Source: Azomonas tarimensis (GTDB taxonomy: Bacteria > Pseudomonadota > Gammaproteobacteria > Pseudomonadales > Pseudomonadaceae). From it: DNA of 64,000 nucleotides. Positions 15,126 to 23,950 of this stretch are shown here, in pieces. Made by a program: the position numbers and the translations under genes. Position 1 is the stretch's first letter. Every line of letters begins with the position of its first letter. The DNA is taken from the NCBI RefSeq assembly GCF_042648805.1, contig NZ_JBHRXZ010000006.1:1-64000 (forward strand). Direction: 5' to 3'. The notes under the pieces were generated by a model. It saw only the letters and a program-made list of their open reading frames with translations, was not told the origin of the DNA and did no database searches.

Positions 15126-16484
15126 TCAGTCTCCGAGACTTGCGAGGGCCTCGCGCAGACGCAGCATTGCTGCATCGAGGGCCTGCTCGTCACCGAAGTG
15201 GGGGCTGTCGGCGATGCACTCGCCGTTCAGCCACAGGGTAAATTGATCCCCTTCATCGGCCCGGAGTTCCAGACCATCCGGGCCATGGGCGATAAGCGCC
15301 TGGGTCGCCGCCCCGGATGCCTTCGGATCCCTGAATGGACGCGACAGCAGGAGCTCCTCGCCATCAGCCGCAAGAAAACGGAAACGGAAGCTGCCGTCAG
15401 GCTCGCGAAAGCTGGCGAAGCGGGCCGTCTTGGCGCCTTTCTTCTTGCCTGGCGCGGCGCTGATGACGGAGCTGCGAAAATTGCGCAGCCCCACCGCTTC
15501 GCGCAGCTCGCCGAGGAAGGGGGTGGCGATCCGACGGGCCTTGGCTGCGCCCGCCTGGAGAATATCCTCGAGCTCAGCGGGCCTGGCGAGCAGCTCGGCG
15601 TAGCGCTCGCGGCCCTCGCCCAGCTGCGCGTCGAGCAAACCGAACAGCTGCTGCTTGGCTTCGCCCCAGGCCAGCCCCTGCTGCAACTCGTCACGAAACC
15701 GCGTGCTCTGCTCCTGAGTGGCGAAGGCCTGATAAAGGGTGAATAGCTGGGCGCTGTCCGGATCCTTCGGCTCGCCGGGCAGCCGCGAGTCGGTAACGAT
15801 GCGGGCGATCGCGTCCTTCAGTTGCTTGGCCGAGCCGAACAGCGGGATGGTGTTGTCGTAGCTCTTGGACATCTTGCGACCATCGAGCCCTGGCAGGGTG
15901 GCCACGCTCTCCTCCACCACCGCCTCGGGCAGGGTGAACAGCTCCCGCCCCTTGCCGAACAGATGGTTGAAGCGCTGACCGATGTCCCGGGCCATCTCTA
16001 CATGCTGGATCTGGTCGCGTCCCACCGGCACCTTGTGTGCATTGAACATGAGGATGTCCGCTGCCATCAGCACAGGGTAGCTGAACAGCCCCATGGTGAC
16101 CCCGGCATCGGGGTCTTCGCCGGCTTCGACGTTCTTGTCCACAGACGCCTTGTAGGCATGGGCGCGGTTGAGCAGGCCCTTGCCGGCCACACAGGTGAGC
16201 AACCAGGTCAGTTCCGGTATCTCCGGGATGTCCGACTGGCGGTAGAAGGTCACCCGCTCGGCATCGAGCCCGCAGGCCAGCCAGGTGGCGGCGATCTCGA
16301 GTCGCGACCGCTGGATGCGTTCGGCGTCGTCGCACTTGATCAGCGCGTGATAGTCGGCGAGAAAGTAGAAGGAGTCGGCATCGGGTGCACGACTGGCAAG
16401 AACAGCCGGGCGGATGGCCCCGGCGTAGTTACCCAGGTGCGGGGTGCCGGTGGTGGTGATACCGGTGAGGATGCGGGTGCCCAT
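15126..16484 (-). CDS. trpS: Tryptophanyl-tRNA synthetase with C-terminal extension
   Basis: This 452-residue class I synthetase charges tRNA-Trp. The nucleotide motif TGTPHLGN is at 12-19 and KMSKS at about 204-208. E. coli TrpS has about 334 residues; here about 105 more follow a basic GKKKGAK linker. This tail has two similar halves (GSFRFRFLAADGEELLLS and DQFTLWLNGECIADSPHF), each recalling DUF1508-type strands. Pseudomonas enzymes of similar length are known to me. ATG 16484 (MGTRILTG) was chosen because the catalytic fold starts there. Confidence 0.95.
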   Translation of the reverse strand: MGTRILTGITTTGTPHLGNYAGAIRPAVLASRAPDADSFYFLADYHALIKCDDAERIQRSRLEIAATWLACGLDAERVTFYRQSDIPEIPELTWLLTCVAGKGLLNRAHAYKASVDKNVEAGEDPDAGVTMGLFSYPVLMAADILMFNAHKVPVGRDQIQHVEMARDIGQRFNHLFGKGRELFTLPEAVVEESVATLPGLDGRKMSKSYDNTIPLFGSAKQLKDAIARIVTDSRLPGEPKDPDSAQLFTLYQAFATQEQSTRFRDELQQGLAWGEAKQQLFGLLDAQLGEGRERYAELLARPAELEDILQAGAAKARRIATPFLGELREAVGLRNFRSSVISAAPGKKKGAKTARFASFREPDGSFRFRFLAADGEELLLSRPFRDPKASGAATQALIAHGPDGLELRADEGDQFTLWLNGECIADSPHFGDEQALDAAMLRLREALASLGD

Positions 16485-16507
16485 GGCGATATCCTTGTGT
16501 GCGCCGG

Positions 16508-17134
16508 TCAGAGGCGAGGAGCGACCAGCGCTTTCAATTCGACCAGCTTGCCGTGGAAAAAGTGGCCGCATTCTGCCACTTTCAGCAGCTCGTGGGGACG
16601 CTCGAGTGCCGCCGAGAAGGCGTAGACCGATTGGGGGTCGATTACCTCGTCGTGGTCGGGCTGGATGATGGTCATGCTGCAATGCTGCGCCAGCGGCATG
16701 TCACCCAGCCGCGAAACCGCAGGTGCCACCGCCAGTAGCCGCTCGACAGTCAGGCCGCGGGCTTCCAGCCGCGCCGCCAGGGCAGTGGCGACGAATCCCC
16801 CGTAGGAAAAGCCGAGCAGGCTCAGCGGCTGCCCCGGTTGCTGCTCGAGCAGCCAGAGGGCCGCGGCTTCGGCGTCGTCCACCTCGCCCATGGCCATGTC
16901 GTGCACGCCTGCGCTCTCACCCACGCCCCGGTAATTGAACCGCAGGGTGTTGTAGCCGGCATCGCGCGCGGTGCGCTGCAGTGTCGACACTACCTTGTTC
17001 AGCATGGTCCCGCCCTTGACCGGGTTCGGGTGGCATACCAGCGCCAGCCGTGTGGCTTCGGGGTCCTGATAGTGCAACGCCTCGATCTGGCCGCACGGGC
17101 CGGCGAGGATGACGGGCTCTTCTCTCTTCAGCAA
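16508..17134 (-). CDS. Alpha/beta hydrolase (OsmC-less dienelactone-type family)
   Basis: This 208-residue cytoplasmic alpha/beta hydrolase has the nucleophile elbow GFSYGG (Ser near 107), an Asp in IIQPDHDEVIDP and the His in CGHFFHGK. An oxyanion-type CHPNPVKGGTM follows the first strand, typical of the COG2945 hydrolases. No substrate is known. The start is TTG 17134 because GGAG lies seven bases upstream and the fold begins directly; upstream ATG codons are out of frame or lack homology. It lies 23 bp before trpS and is probably cotranscribed. Confidence 0.8.
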   Translation of the reverse strand: MLKREEPVILAGPCGQIEALHYQDPEATRLALVCHPNPVKGGTMLNKVVSTLQRTARDAGYNTLRFNYRGVGESAGVHDMAMGEVDDAEAAALWLLEQQPGQPLSLLGFSYGGFVATALAARLEARGLTVERLLAVAPAVSRLGDMPLAQHCSMTIIQPDHDEVIDPQSVYAFSAALERPHELLKVAECGHFFHGKLVELKALVAPRL

Positions 17135-17400
17135 CTTCAGACTCCATGGGTCAGGGGCGGCTCGACAGGCAGGCCAACGCCGTTTGCTTTCAACGGCTTG
17201 CCGACCAAAATCAGGCACACCCGGCAAAATGCCGCGGTATACAGGACAGAGCCGAGACGTTAACGTAACACCGCGTTGAAATACCACCGCGCCTGCAAGT
17301 GAAACCGCTTGCGCGGGATGCGGGAGGTTGCAAGCATTGTCCAGGCAAGGTGCTCCGCCCGGCCTTCAACGATCAGCATGCATTTTATGAGGAAGGACTC

Positions 17401-17841
17401 GTGGAACAGAATCTCACGACCTGGCTGCTCCCTATCATCGGCGTCGCCATCGGCATCGGCATCGGCTTTCTGCTGGGGCGCAACAATACGCCCGGCCGCA
17501 ATCAGCACCAGATCAATGAACTTCAGGAACGCTTCGACACCTACCAGAGCGAAGTGGTGACGCATTTCAACACCACAGCCAGCCTGTTGCACAAGCTGGC
17601 CAGCACCCAGCAGGACATCCAGGAGCACCTGTCCGAAGGCGCACACAGCCTGGCGCTGGACGAGCAGACCCGCGAGCGACTGCTGAGCGCCCTGCAGGAG
17701 GGCAACCATGCCAGCCGTGACAAGGATCGCGAGCGCATCTCCGCGCCGCTGTTCACCGAGGCGCCCAAGGACTACGCCCCCAAGGATGCCGACGCGCCAG
17801 GAACCCTGCACGAAGAGTTCGGCCTGAAGAGCCGGCACTGA
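17401..17841 (+). CDS. yhcB: YhcB/ZapG family inner-membrane protein (DUF1043)
   Basis: This 146-residue protein has one N-terminal membrane segment (LLPIIGVAIGIGIGFLLG, about 8-26) followed by a long coiled-coil-like helix (about 35-105) and an acidic tail. YhcB (ZapG) links envelope synthesis and division in E. coli; the mechanism is not settled. The GTG at 17401 is preceded by GAGGAAGGA, and the family begins just before the membrane helix. The longer open frame from 17299 is not supported. It is divergent from the hydrolase gene across a 266-bp gap in which I see no other gene. Confidence 0.88.
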   Translation: MEQNLTTWLLPIIGVAIGIGIGFLLGRNNTPGRNQHQINELQERFDTYQSEVVTHFNTTASLLHKLASTQQDIQEHLSEGAHSLALDEQTRERLLSALQEGNHASRDKDRERISAPLFTEAPKDYAPKDADAPGTLHEEFGLKSRH

Positions 17842-17885
17842 CCGCTTCTGGCGGGAGCCCCGGCTCCCGCCTCCCCTCCCATCCG

Positions 17886-18734
17886 CTACTGCTGCAAGCG
17901 CATCGACAGGTCCACGGCACGCACATGCTTGGTCAGTGCGCCAATGGAGATGTAGTCGACCCCGGTCTCGGCGATCGTTCTCAGGGTCGCTTCGCTCACA
18001 CCACCCGAAGCTTCCAAGCGCGCACGTCCGGCCGTCAGCGTCACAGCCTTGCGCATGTCGTCCAGGCTAAGCTCGTCGAGCATGACGATGTCCACACCAG
18101 CTTCGAGCGCCTGGGCCAGCTCCTCCAGGCTTTCCACCTCGACCTCTACCGGCTTGCCCGGGGCGATCCTGTGCGCTGCCGCCACCGCTTCGGCAATCCC
18201 GCCACTGGCGGCGATATGGTTTTCCTTGATCAGGAAGGCGTCGTAGAGGCCGATTCGGTGGTTATGGCAACCGCCACAGGTGACCGCGTACTTTTGCGCC
18301 AGGCGCAATCCGGGCAGCGTCTTGCGGGTGTCGAGCAGCTTGACGCCGGTATCGGCCACCAGATCGGCATAATAGCGGCAAACCGTCGCCACCCCCGACA
18401 GCGTCTGGAGAAAATTCAGCGCCGCCCGCTCGCCACTAAGCAGTGCGCGAGCCGGTCCTTCCAGTCGAAACAGCGCCTGCCCGGCTTCGACGCGCTGGCC
18501 ATCGGCGGCCTGCCAGTGCACGGCCACGCGAGGATCGAGCTGGCGAAACACCGCATCCACCCAGGACGTCCCGCAGAGGATGGCGGCTTCGCGGGTGATC
18601 ACCGTGGCGCTGGCCAGGCGCTCGGCAGGAATCAGCTGGGCGGTGATATCGCCCGAGCCAATGTCCTCGACGAGGGCCCTGCGTACGGTGATTTCGATAT
18701 CGGCCGAGATGTCGGCCAGAGTCAGATTCGGCAT
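17886..18734 (-). CDS. nadC: Nicotinate-nucleotide pyrophosphorylase NadC
   Basis: This 282-residue enzyme converts quinolinate and PRPP to nicotinate mononucleotide in de novo NAD synthesis. The family stretch DTRKTLPGLRLAQKYAV, followed by GGCHNHRIGLYDAFLIKENH, is complete, as is the GVDYISIGALTK phosphate-binding end. Length is typical. The ATG at 18734 (MPNLTLADI) is the conserved start; an in-frame upstream extension reads through the promoter region. It is convergent with yhcB over a 44-bp gap. Confidence 0.96.
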   Translation of the reverse strand: MPNLTLADISADIEITVRRALVEDIGSGDITAQLIPAERLASATVITREAAILCGTSWVDAVFRQLDPRVAVHWQAADGQRVEAGQALFRLEGPARALLSGERAALNFLQTLSGVATVCRYYADLVADTGVKLLDTRKTLPGLRLAQKYAVTCGGCHNHRIGLYDAFLIKENHIAASGGIAEAVAAAHRIAPGKPVEVEVESLEELAQALEAGVDIVMLDELSLDDMRKAVTLTAGRARLEASGGVSEATLRTIAETGVDYISIGALTKHVRAVDLSMRLQQ

Positions 18735-18907
18735 GAACGGCTCCCGTTGAACTGCGGAGATTATAGAAGCTGGCCGGACGCGAGCGTACGCCCCGTAGGT
18801 GCAATGAATACCGATGACGAAATCGAGCGCGCGCTGATGCAGGCAATCGCTTGCCGATCGCGGCACATGGACGGGCCATCAGGACAAGCGAGATAGGAAG
18901 GTTCGAT

Positions 18908-18922
18908 TCCCGCGAAGCGGGA
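18908..18922 (-). other. Small GC hairpin after the tRNA operon
   Basis: TCCCGC-GAA-GCGGGA is a perfect 6-bp stem 40 bp beyond tRNA-Lys. There is no T-run, so it could be a processing or weak termination element. It lies in the 228-bp nadC-tRNA gap, which shows no gene. Confidence 0.3.
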
Positions 18923-18962
18923 CACCCGGGCGGGGCCGAACAGGAGAAGAGCGAAGGGAAGA

Positions 18963-19038
18963 TGGTGGGTCGTGTAGGATTCGAACCTACGACCAATTGG
19001 TTAAAAGCCAACTGCTCTACCAACTGAGCTAACGACCC
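18963..19038 (-). tRNA. tRNA-Lys (UUU)
   Basis: The minus strand folds as a standard 76-nt tRNA: acceptor GGGTCGT/ACGACCC, anticodon loop CTTTTAA with anticodon TTT, T-loop TTCGAAT and an encoded CCA end. It is last in an Asn-Pro-Lys operon. Confidence 0.97.
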
Positions 19039-19044
19039 TGAAAA

Positions 19045-19121
19045 TGGTCGGGGTAGGGGGATTCGAACTCCCGACATCCTGCTCCCAAAGCAGGCGCGCT
19101 ACCGGACTGCGCTATACCCCG
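19045..19121 (-). tRNA. tRNA-Pro (UGG)
   Basis: A 77-nt tRNA on the minus strand with acceptor CGGGGTA/TACCCCG, anticodon TGG, T-loop TTCGAAT and an encoded CCA. It is 6 bp upstream of tRNA-Lys. Confidence 0.97.
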
Positions 19122-19130
19122 ATCAGAAGC

Positions 19131-19206
19131 TGGCTCCGCGACCTGGACTCGAACCAGGGACCCAATGATTAACAGTCATTTGCTCTACCGACTGAGCTAT
19201 CGCGGA
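19131..19206 (-). tRNA. tRNA-Asn (GUU)
   Basis: A 76-nt tRNA on the minus strand with acceptor TCCGCGA/TCGCGGA, anticodon GTT, T-loop TTCGAGT and an encoded CCA. It is the first gene of the tRNA operon. Confidence 0.97.
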
Positions 19207-19265
19207 ACGTTGTTGCTTCCATCTCTGCGGCGGCCTGCAATGCATTCTCGCCTCAGAGGCGCGCC

Positions 19266-19293
19266 ATTTTACGGTTCCCGCCGCTGCTGTCAA
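19266..19293 (-). promoter_or_regulatory. Sigma-70 promoter of the tRNA operon
   Basis: The minus strand has TTGACA, a 16-bp spacer and TAAAAT, followed by the GC-rich discriminator GGCGCGCC typical of stringently controlled stable-RNA promoters. It lies 60 bp before tRNA-Asn. Confidence 0.8.
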
Positions 19294-19390
19294 CCCTTCT
19301 ATGTGCTTTATCTTACTGAGTTTTTTCCGAGCCGCTGCGCGCCACCCCAGCGGCAGGAGCCTGGGGCAGCAGCACAGGACGAGCTGTCAC

Positions 19391-21955
19391 TCAGGCAAAG
19401 ATGATTTCCTCCCCCTCCACCTCTGCGTTGATGGTGGCCCCGGGAGCGAAGCGCCCGGCGAGGATCTGCTGAGCCAGCGGGTTCTCGATCCAGCGCTGAA
19501 TCGCTCGTTTCAACGGCCGTGCGCCATAGACCGGGTCGTAGCCGACGGCGATGAGCTTTTCCAGCGCCGCATCGGAAAGCTCGATGGCCAGCTCGCGCTC
19601 GGCCAGCCGCTGGCGCAGACGGCCAAGCTGGATCTGGGCGATGCCGGCGATCTGGTCCTTGCCGAGCGGATCGAACACCACCACCTCGTCGATGCGGTTG
19701 ACGAACTCGGGGCGGAAATGCTGACCGACCGCATCCATCACCGCGGCACGCTGCCCCTCCGGATCACCCACCAGTTCCTGGATTTGCGAAGAACCCAGGT
19801 TCGAGGTCATCACGATGACAGTATTGCGAAAATCCACGGTGCGGCCGTGACTGTCGGTCAGACGACCGTCTTCGAGCACTTGCAGCAAGACGTTGAAGAC
19901 GTCCGGATGCGCCTTTTCCACCTCGTCGAGCAGCAACACAGAGTATGGCTTGCGACGCACCGCCTCGGTCAGGTAGCCGCCTTCCTCGTAGCCGACGTAG
20001 CCCGGCGGCGCCCCGATCAGGCGCGCCACCGAGTGTTTTTCCATGAATTCGGACATGTCGATGCGCACCATGGCCTCCTCGGTATCGAAGAGAAACTCGG
20101 CGAGCGCCTTGCACAGCTCCGTCTTGCCCACTCCGGTGGGGCCGAGGAAGAGAAAGGATCCGCTCGGCCGGTTGGGGTCGGCCAGTCCCGCCCGGGAGCG
20201 GCGCACGGCATTGGCCACGGCGGTGACCGCCTCATGCTGGCCGATGACCCGATGGTGCAGTTCGTCTTCCATGCGCAGCAGTTTGTCGCGCTCGCCCTCG
20301 AGCATCTTGGCCACGGGAATGCCCGTCCACTTGGATACCACCTCGGCGATCTCTTCATCGGTCACGCGGTTGCGCAACAGCTGGTTTTCCGCCTGACTGT
20401 GCTGATCGACCATCTGCATGCTGCGCTCCAGATCCGGTATCACCTGGTACTGGATGCGCGCCATGGTTTCCAGATCACTCTTGCGCCGCGCCGCCTCGAG
20501 GTCGGCCTTGGCCTGCTCGAGTTTCTGCTGAAGCTGTGCCGAACCTTGCACCTCGGCTTTTTCGGCCTTCCAGATCTCCTCGAGATCGGAGTACTCCTGC
20601 TCGAGCTTGGCGATGTCTTCGTTGAGCTTTTCCAGCCGCTTGAGCGCAGCCTCATCATCTTCCTTCTTCAACGCCTGGCGTTCGATTTTCAACTGGATCA
20701 GCCGGCGCTCCAGGCGGTCGAGGGCTTCGGGCTTGGAGTCGATTTCCATGCGGATGCGGCTGGCCGCCTCGTCGATCAGGTCGATGGCCTTGTCGGGCAA
20801 CTGGCGGTCGGTGATATAACGGTGGCTGAGCTTGGCGGCGGCAATGATGGCACCGTCGGAAATGGTCACCCCGTGGTGCACCTCGTAACGCTCTTTCAGC
20901 CCACGCAGGATGGCAATGGTGTCCTCCTCGCTCGGCTCGTCCACCTGGACCTTCTGGAAGCGCCGCTCGAGGGCGGCGTCCTTCTCGATGTACTGGCGGT
21001 ACTCGTCGAGCGTGGTGGCACCCACGCAGTGCAGCTCGCCGCGGGCCAGCGCCGGCTTGAGCATGTTGCCGGCGTCCATGGCGCCTTCGGCTTTGCCGGC
21101 GCCGACCATGGTGTGCAATTCGTCGATGAACAGGATCACCCGGCCTTCCTGCTTTGACAGCTCGTTGAGCACGGCCTTCAGGCGCTCCTCGAACTCGCCG
21201 CGGAACTTGGCGCCCGCGATCAGGGCGCCCATGTCCAGCGCCAGTAGGCGCTTATCCTTCAGACCGTCAGGCACCTCACCGTTGATGATGCGCTGGGCCA
21301 GGCCCTCGACGATGGCCGTCTTGCCCACGCCGGGTTCGCCGATCAGCACCGGGTTGTTCTTGGTGCGGCGCTGCAGCACCTGGATGGTGCGGCGGATTTC
21401 GTCGTCGCGGCCGATCACCGGATCCAGCTTGCCCTCCTCGGCCCGCTTGGTCATGTCGACGGTGAACTTGTCCAGCGCCTGACGCGACTCCTCCGCATTG
21501 GCATCCCTGACCGATTCGCCACCGCGCAGGTTGGTCACCGCGTTTTCCAGCGCCTTGCGCGAAACGCCCTGGGACATCAACAGCTTGCCCAGGCGAGTGG
21601 TCTCATCCATGGCGGCGAGCAGCACCAGTTCGCTGGAGATGAACTGGTCACCCTTCTGCTGGGCCAGGCGGTCAGCCTGGTTGAGCAACCGGGCCAGATC
21701 CTGTGACAGGTTCATGTCGCCGGTGGGATTCTGCAGCTTGGGCAGCTTGTCCATTTCCCGGCTGAGTGCCTGACGCAGACCATTGATATCGAAGCCGACC
21801 TGCATCAGCAGGGGCTTGATCGAGCCGCCCTGCTGCTCGAGCAGCGCCTGCATCAGGTGCAGGGGTTCGATGGCCGCGTGGTCGAAACCTACCGCGATGG
21901 ATTGAGCATCCGAAAGCGCAAGCTGCAGCTTGCTGGTCAAACGGTCGATACGCAT
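19391..21955 (-). CDS. clpB: ATP-dependent disaggregase ClpB
   Basis: This 854-residue Hsp100 chaperone resolubilises aggregated protein together with DnaK/DnaJ/GrpE. The order is: Clp N-domain repeats (1-145); AAA1 with Walker A GEPGVGKTA near 205 and ILFIDELHT; the middle coiled coil (about 405-525; rich in Glu, Lys and Leu); and AAA2 with GPTGVGKTE near 604 and LLLDEVEKAHPD. Length matches E. coli ClpB (857). ATG 21955 (MRIDRLTSKLQ) is the conserved start. The upstream region has a sigma-32-type promoter. Confidence 0.97.
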   Translation of the reverse strand: MRIDRLTSKLQLALSDAQSIAVGFDHAAIEPLHLMQALLEQQGGSIKPLLMQVGFDINGLRQALSREMDKLPKLQNPTGDMNLSQDLARLLNQADRLAQQKGDQFISSELVLLAAMDETTRLGKLLMSQGVSRKALENAVTNLRGGESVRDANAEESRQALDKFTVDMTKRAEEGKLDPVIGRDDEIRRTIQVLQRRTKNNPVLIGEPGVGKTAIVEGLAQRIINGEVPDGLKDKRLLALDMGALIAGAKFRGEFEERLKAVLNELSKQEGRVILFIDELHTMVGAGKAEGAMDAGNMLKPALARGELHCVGATTLDEYRQYIEKDAALERRFQKVQVDEPSEEDTIAILRGLKERYEVHHGVTISDGAIIAAAKLSHRYITDRQLPDKAIDLIDEAASRIRMEIDSKPEALDRLERRLIQLKIERQALKKEDDEAALKRLEKLNEDIAKLEQEYSDLEEIWKAEKAEVQGSAQLQQKLEQAKADLEAARRKSDLETMARIQYQVIPDLERSMQMVDQHSQAENQLLRNRVTDEEIAEVVSKWTGIPVAKMLEGERDKLLRMEDELHHRVIGQHEAVTAVANAVRRSRAGLADPNRPSGSFLFLGPTGVGKTELCKALAEFLFDTEEAMVRIDMSEFMEKHSVARLIGAPPGYVGYEEGGYLTEAVRRKPYSVLLLDEVEKAHPDVFNVLLQVLEDGRLTDSHGRTVDFRNTVIVMTSNLGSSQIQELVGDPEGQRAAVMDAVGQHFRPEFVNRIDEVVVFDPLGKDQIAGIAQIQLGRLRQRLAERELAIELSDAALEKLIAVGYDPVYGARPLKRAIQRWIENPLAQQILAGRFAPGATINAEVEGEEIIFA

Positions 21956-22012
21956 GGGTCACCCTTTCTGTAAAGGAGGCAGGCTCGGCGAATGGAGCTG
22001 CGGATGCCCGAT

Positions 22013-22041
22013 ACATAGGGGCGATTGTCGGGGATTCAAGG
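22013..22041 (-). promoter_or_regulatory. clpB: Heat-shock (sigma-32) promoter of clpB
   Basis: The minus strand reads CCTTGAA, a 13-bp spacer, then CCCCTATGT. This agrees closely with the sigma-32 consensus (CTTGAA, 13-15 bp, CCCCATNT). The clpB ATG is about 58 bp downstream. Confidence 0.8.
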
Positions 22042-22083
22042 CACGCGGCGTTGACCCAGCGCAACTGCGGCCGCCTAGAAGGC

Positions 22084-22830
22084 TCAGCGGGGCGCCGGCT
22101 CCAGCCAGACCAGGGAGGCGAAGCGCCCGGTGACGGCGTCGCGCCGGTAGGAATAGAACCGCGAGTCACGGAAGGTGCAAAACCCACCGCCATACACCGC
22201 CGTGACACCGCAGGCGTTCAGACGCACACGGGCCAGCTCGTACAGGTCGGCCAGGTACCGACCAGGGGAGGCGCTGGCAACGAATGCGGACGCAGCGGCC
22301 GGGTGCGTGGCAACGAAAGCCTCCCGCACTTCCGGGCCGACTTCGAAGGCGGCGGGCCCGATCGCAGGCCCGAGCCAGACCAGCAACTGCTCGGGCGGCA
22401 ACGCCAGGGCCTCCAGCGTGGCCTCCAGCACCCCGCCGGCCAATCCGCGCCACCCCGCATGAGCAGCAGCCACGCGGGTCCCCCGACGGTCACAGAACAG
22501 CGCAGGCAAGCAGTCGGCGGTCAATACCGTGCAGGCCATTCCCGGCACGTCACTCCAGCTGGCATCAGCCGTTGGGCACTGCGCCGGGTCGGCCTTGATC
22601 ACTACGCTCGAGTGAATCTGCTCCAACCACGCCGGGGTGGCGCCGATGCTGTGCTGCAGCAAATCACGGTTATCGGCGACCGCGCTGGGCGAGTCGTGCA
22701 CATGGGTGCCTAGATTGAAGCCATCGAACGGCGGCAGGCTCGTGCCACCCTGACGGGTAGTGACACAGGCACGGACGCCTGCCGGCACCGGCCAGTCCGG
22801 CTGAATCCACTCGGCCGGCCATCGATTCAC
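22084..22830 (-). CDS. pgeF: Purine nucleoside phosphorylase / polyphenol oxidase family protein PgeF
   Basis: This 248-residue protein is of the Cu-oxidase_4 (YfiH/PgeF) family. The metal-binding His-Cys-His set is visible as QIHSS, TADCLPALFC and AAHAGWRG. YfiH-type proteins have been described as polyphenol oxidases, as purine nucleoside phosphorylases and as peptidoglycan-editing factors; the sequence alone does not decide. The GTG start overlaps the rluD stop (GTGA), so it is translationally coupled to rluD. Confidence 0.92.
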   Translation of the reverse strand: MNRWPAEWIQPDWPVPAGVRACVTTRQGGTSLPPFDGFNLGTHVHDSPSAVADNRDLLQHSIGATPAWLEQIHSSVVIKADPAQCPTADASWSDVPGMACTVLTADCLPALFCDRRGTRVAAAHAGWRGLAGGVLEATLEALALPPEQLLVWLGPAIGPAAFEVGPEVREAFVATHPAAASAFVASASPGRYLADLYELARVRLNACGVTAVYGGGFCTFRDSRFYSYRRDAVTGRFASLVWLEPAPR

Positions 22831-23804
22831 CCGACGAAGGCTTCGCGGTCCTGCTGCAGCAAGGTCAGCAGCCAGACGAAATCATCAGGCAGGGGCGACG
22901 ACCATTTCATCCGTGCCCCGGTGGCCGGATGGTCGAGCTCGAGGAAGCGAGCGTGCAAGGCCTGGCGAGGAAACTCACGTAACGACTGCACCAGGGTCGG
23001 GCTGGCTGCTGGCGGGATGCGGAAGCGGCCGCCATAGACCGGGTCGCCTATCAGGGGAAAGCCGGCATGCGCCATGTGTACGCGAATCTGGTGGGTGCGG
23101 CCGGTTTCCAGCTTCACCCTGACGTGGGTATGCGCCCGGAAGCGTTCCAGTACCCGGTAATGGCTCACGGCGGGCTTGCCGCCCTCCACCACCGCCATGC
23201 GCTGGCGCTGCTGGCCATGACGACCGATCGGCGCATCGACGGTAGCCCCCGAGGTGACCACTCCGATCACGATCGCCTCGTAGATGCGGCTGACGCTGCG
23301 CGCCTGCAGCTGCTCGACCAGACGGTTCTGCGCCTGCAAGGTCTTGGCCACCACCATCAGACCCGTGGTGTCCTTGTCCAGCCGGTGGACGATGCCGGCC
23401 CGCGGCACCTGGACCAGGTCGGGAACATGATGCAGCAGGGCATTGAGCAGGGTGCCATCGGCGTGGCCGGCAGCCGGGTGGACCACCAGCCCGGCCGGCT
23501 TGTCGAGCACCAGGATATGCTCGTCCTCGAAGACGATATCCAGGTGGATGTCCTGCGCCTGCCATTCGCCTTGCGCCTCCTGCTCGGCATCCAGCTCCAG
23601 CACCGAGCCGGCATGCACCGTATCGCGCGGGCGAAGCTGTTGACCATCGACGGTCAGGCGGCCGTCCTTGATCCAGGCGGACAGGCGCGAGCGGGAAAAG
23701 TGCTCGGCGAACAGTTGCGCGGCGATCTGATCGAGGCGCTGGCCGCCCAGGTCGAAGGGGACCTCGGCGCTAAGTTGTATGTGCTGCTTTGAGGTCGTCG
23801 GCAT
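22827..23804 (-). CDS. rluD: 23S rRNA pseudouridine(1911/1915/1917) synthase RluD
   Basis: This 325-residue synthase modifies helix 69 of 23S rRNA. An N-terminal S4 domain (about 18-75) is followed by the RluA catalytic core with HRLDKDTTGLMVVAKT (catalytic Asp) and the C-terminal motif KLETGRTHQIRVHMAHAGFPLIGD. Length matches E. coli RluD (326). It overlaps pgeF by 4 bp and diverges from bamD across 146 bp, an arrangement conserved in gammaproteobacteria. Confidence 0.96.
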   Translation of the reverse strand: MPTTSKQHIQLSAEVPFDLGGQRLDQIAAQLFAEHFSRSRLSAWIKDGRLTVDGQQLRPRDTVHAGSVLELDAEQEAQGEWQAQDIHLDIVFEDEHILVLDKPAGLVVHPAAGHADGTLLNALLHHVPDLVQVPRAGIVHRLDKDTTGLMVVAKTLQAQNRLVEQLQARSVSRIYEAIVIGVVTSGATVDAPIGRHGQQRQRMAVVEGGKPAVSHYRVLERFRAHTHVRVKLETGRTHQIRVHMAHAGFPLIGDPVYGGRFRIPPAASPTLVQSLREFPRQALHARFLELDHPATGARMKWSSPLPDDFVWLLTLLQQDREAFVG

Positions 23805-23950
23805 GGGCTAGGCTGGCGGGCCGCAGCGCTTTGGTTTCGGCTGCTGGCTTGTGTTTAAATACGGCGTCTTTGTCCCGGCGAGCCGGGGCGCCCATCATAA
23901 CAGGACGGCTCCGCTCGAGACAGCCAGCCGTCACAGGGACGCAAGCCGCC

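Noticed and set aside
18898..18912. GGTTCGATTCCC, like a tRNA T-arm, next to real tRNA genes
   Set aside because: The flanking bases do not pair as a T-stem and no acceptor, D-arm or anticodon arm can be found.
19301..21157. Plus-strand open frame of 618 codons opposite clpB
   Set aside because: It is a mirror of the clpB frame with low-complexity His/Leu/Gly-rich translation and no recognisable family.
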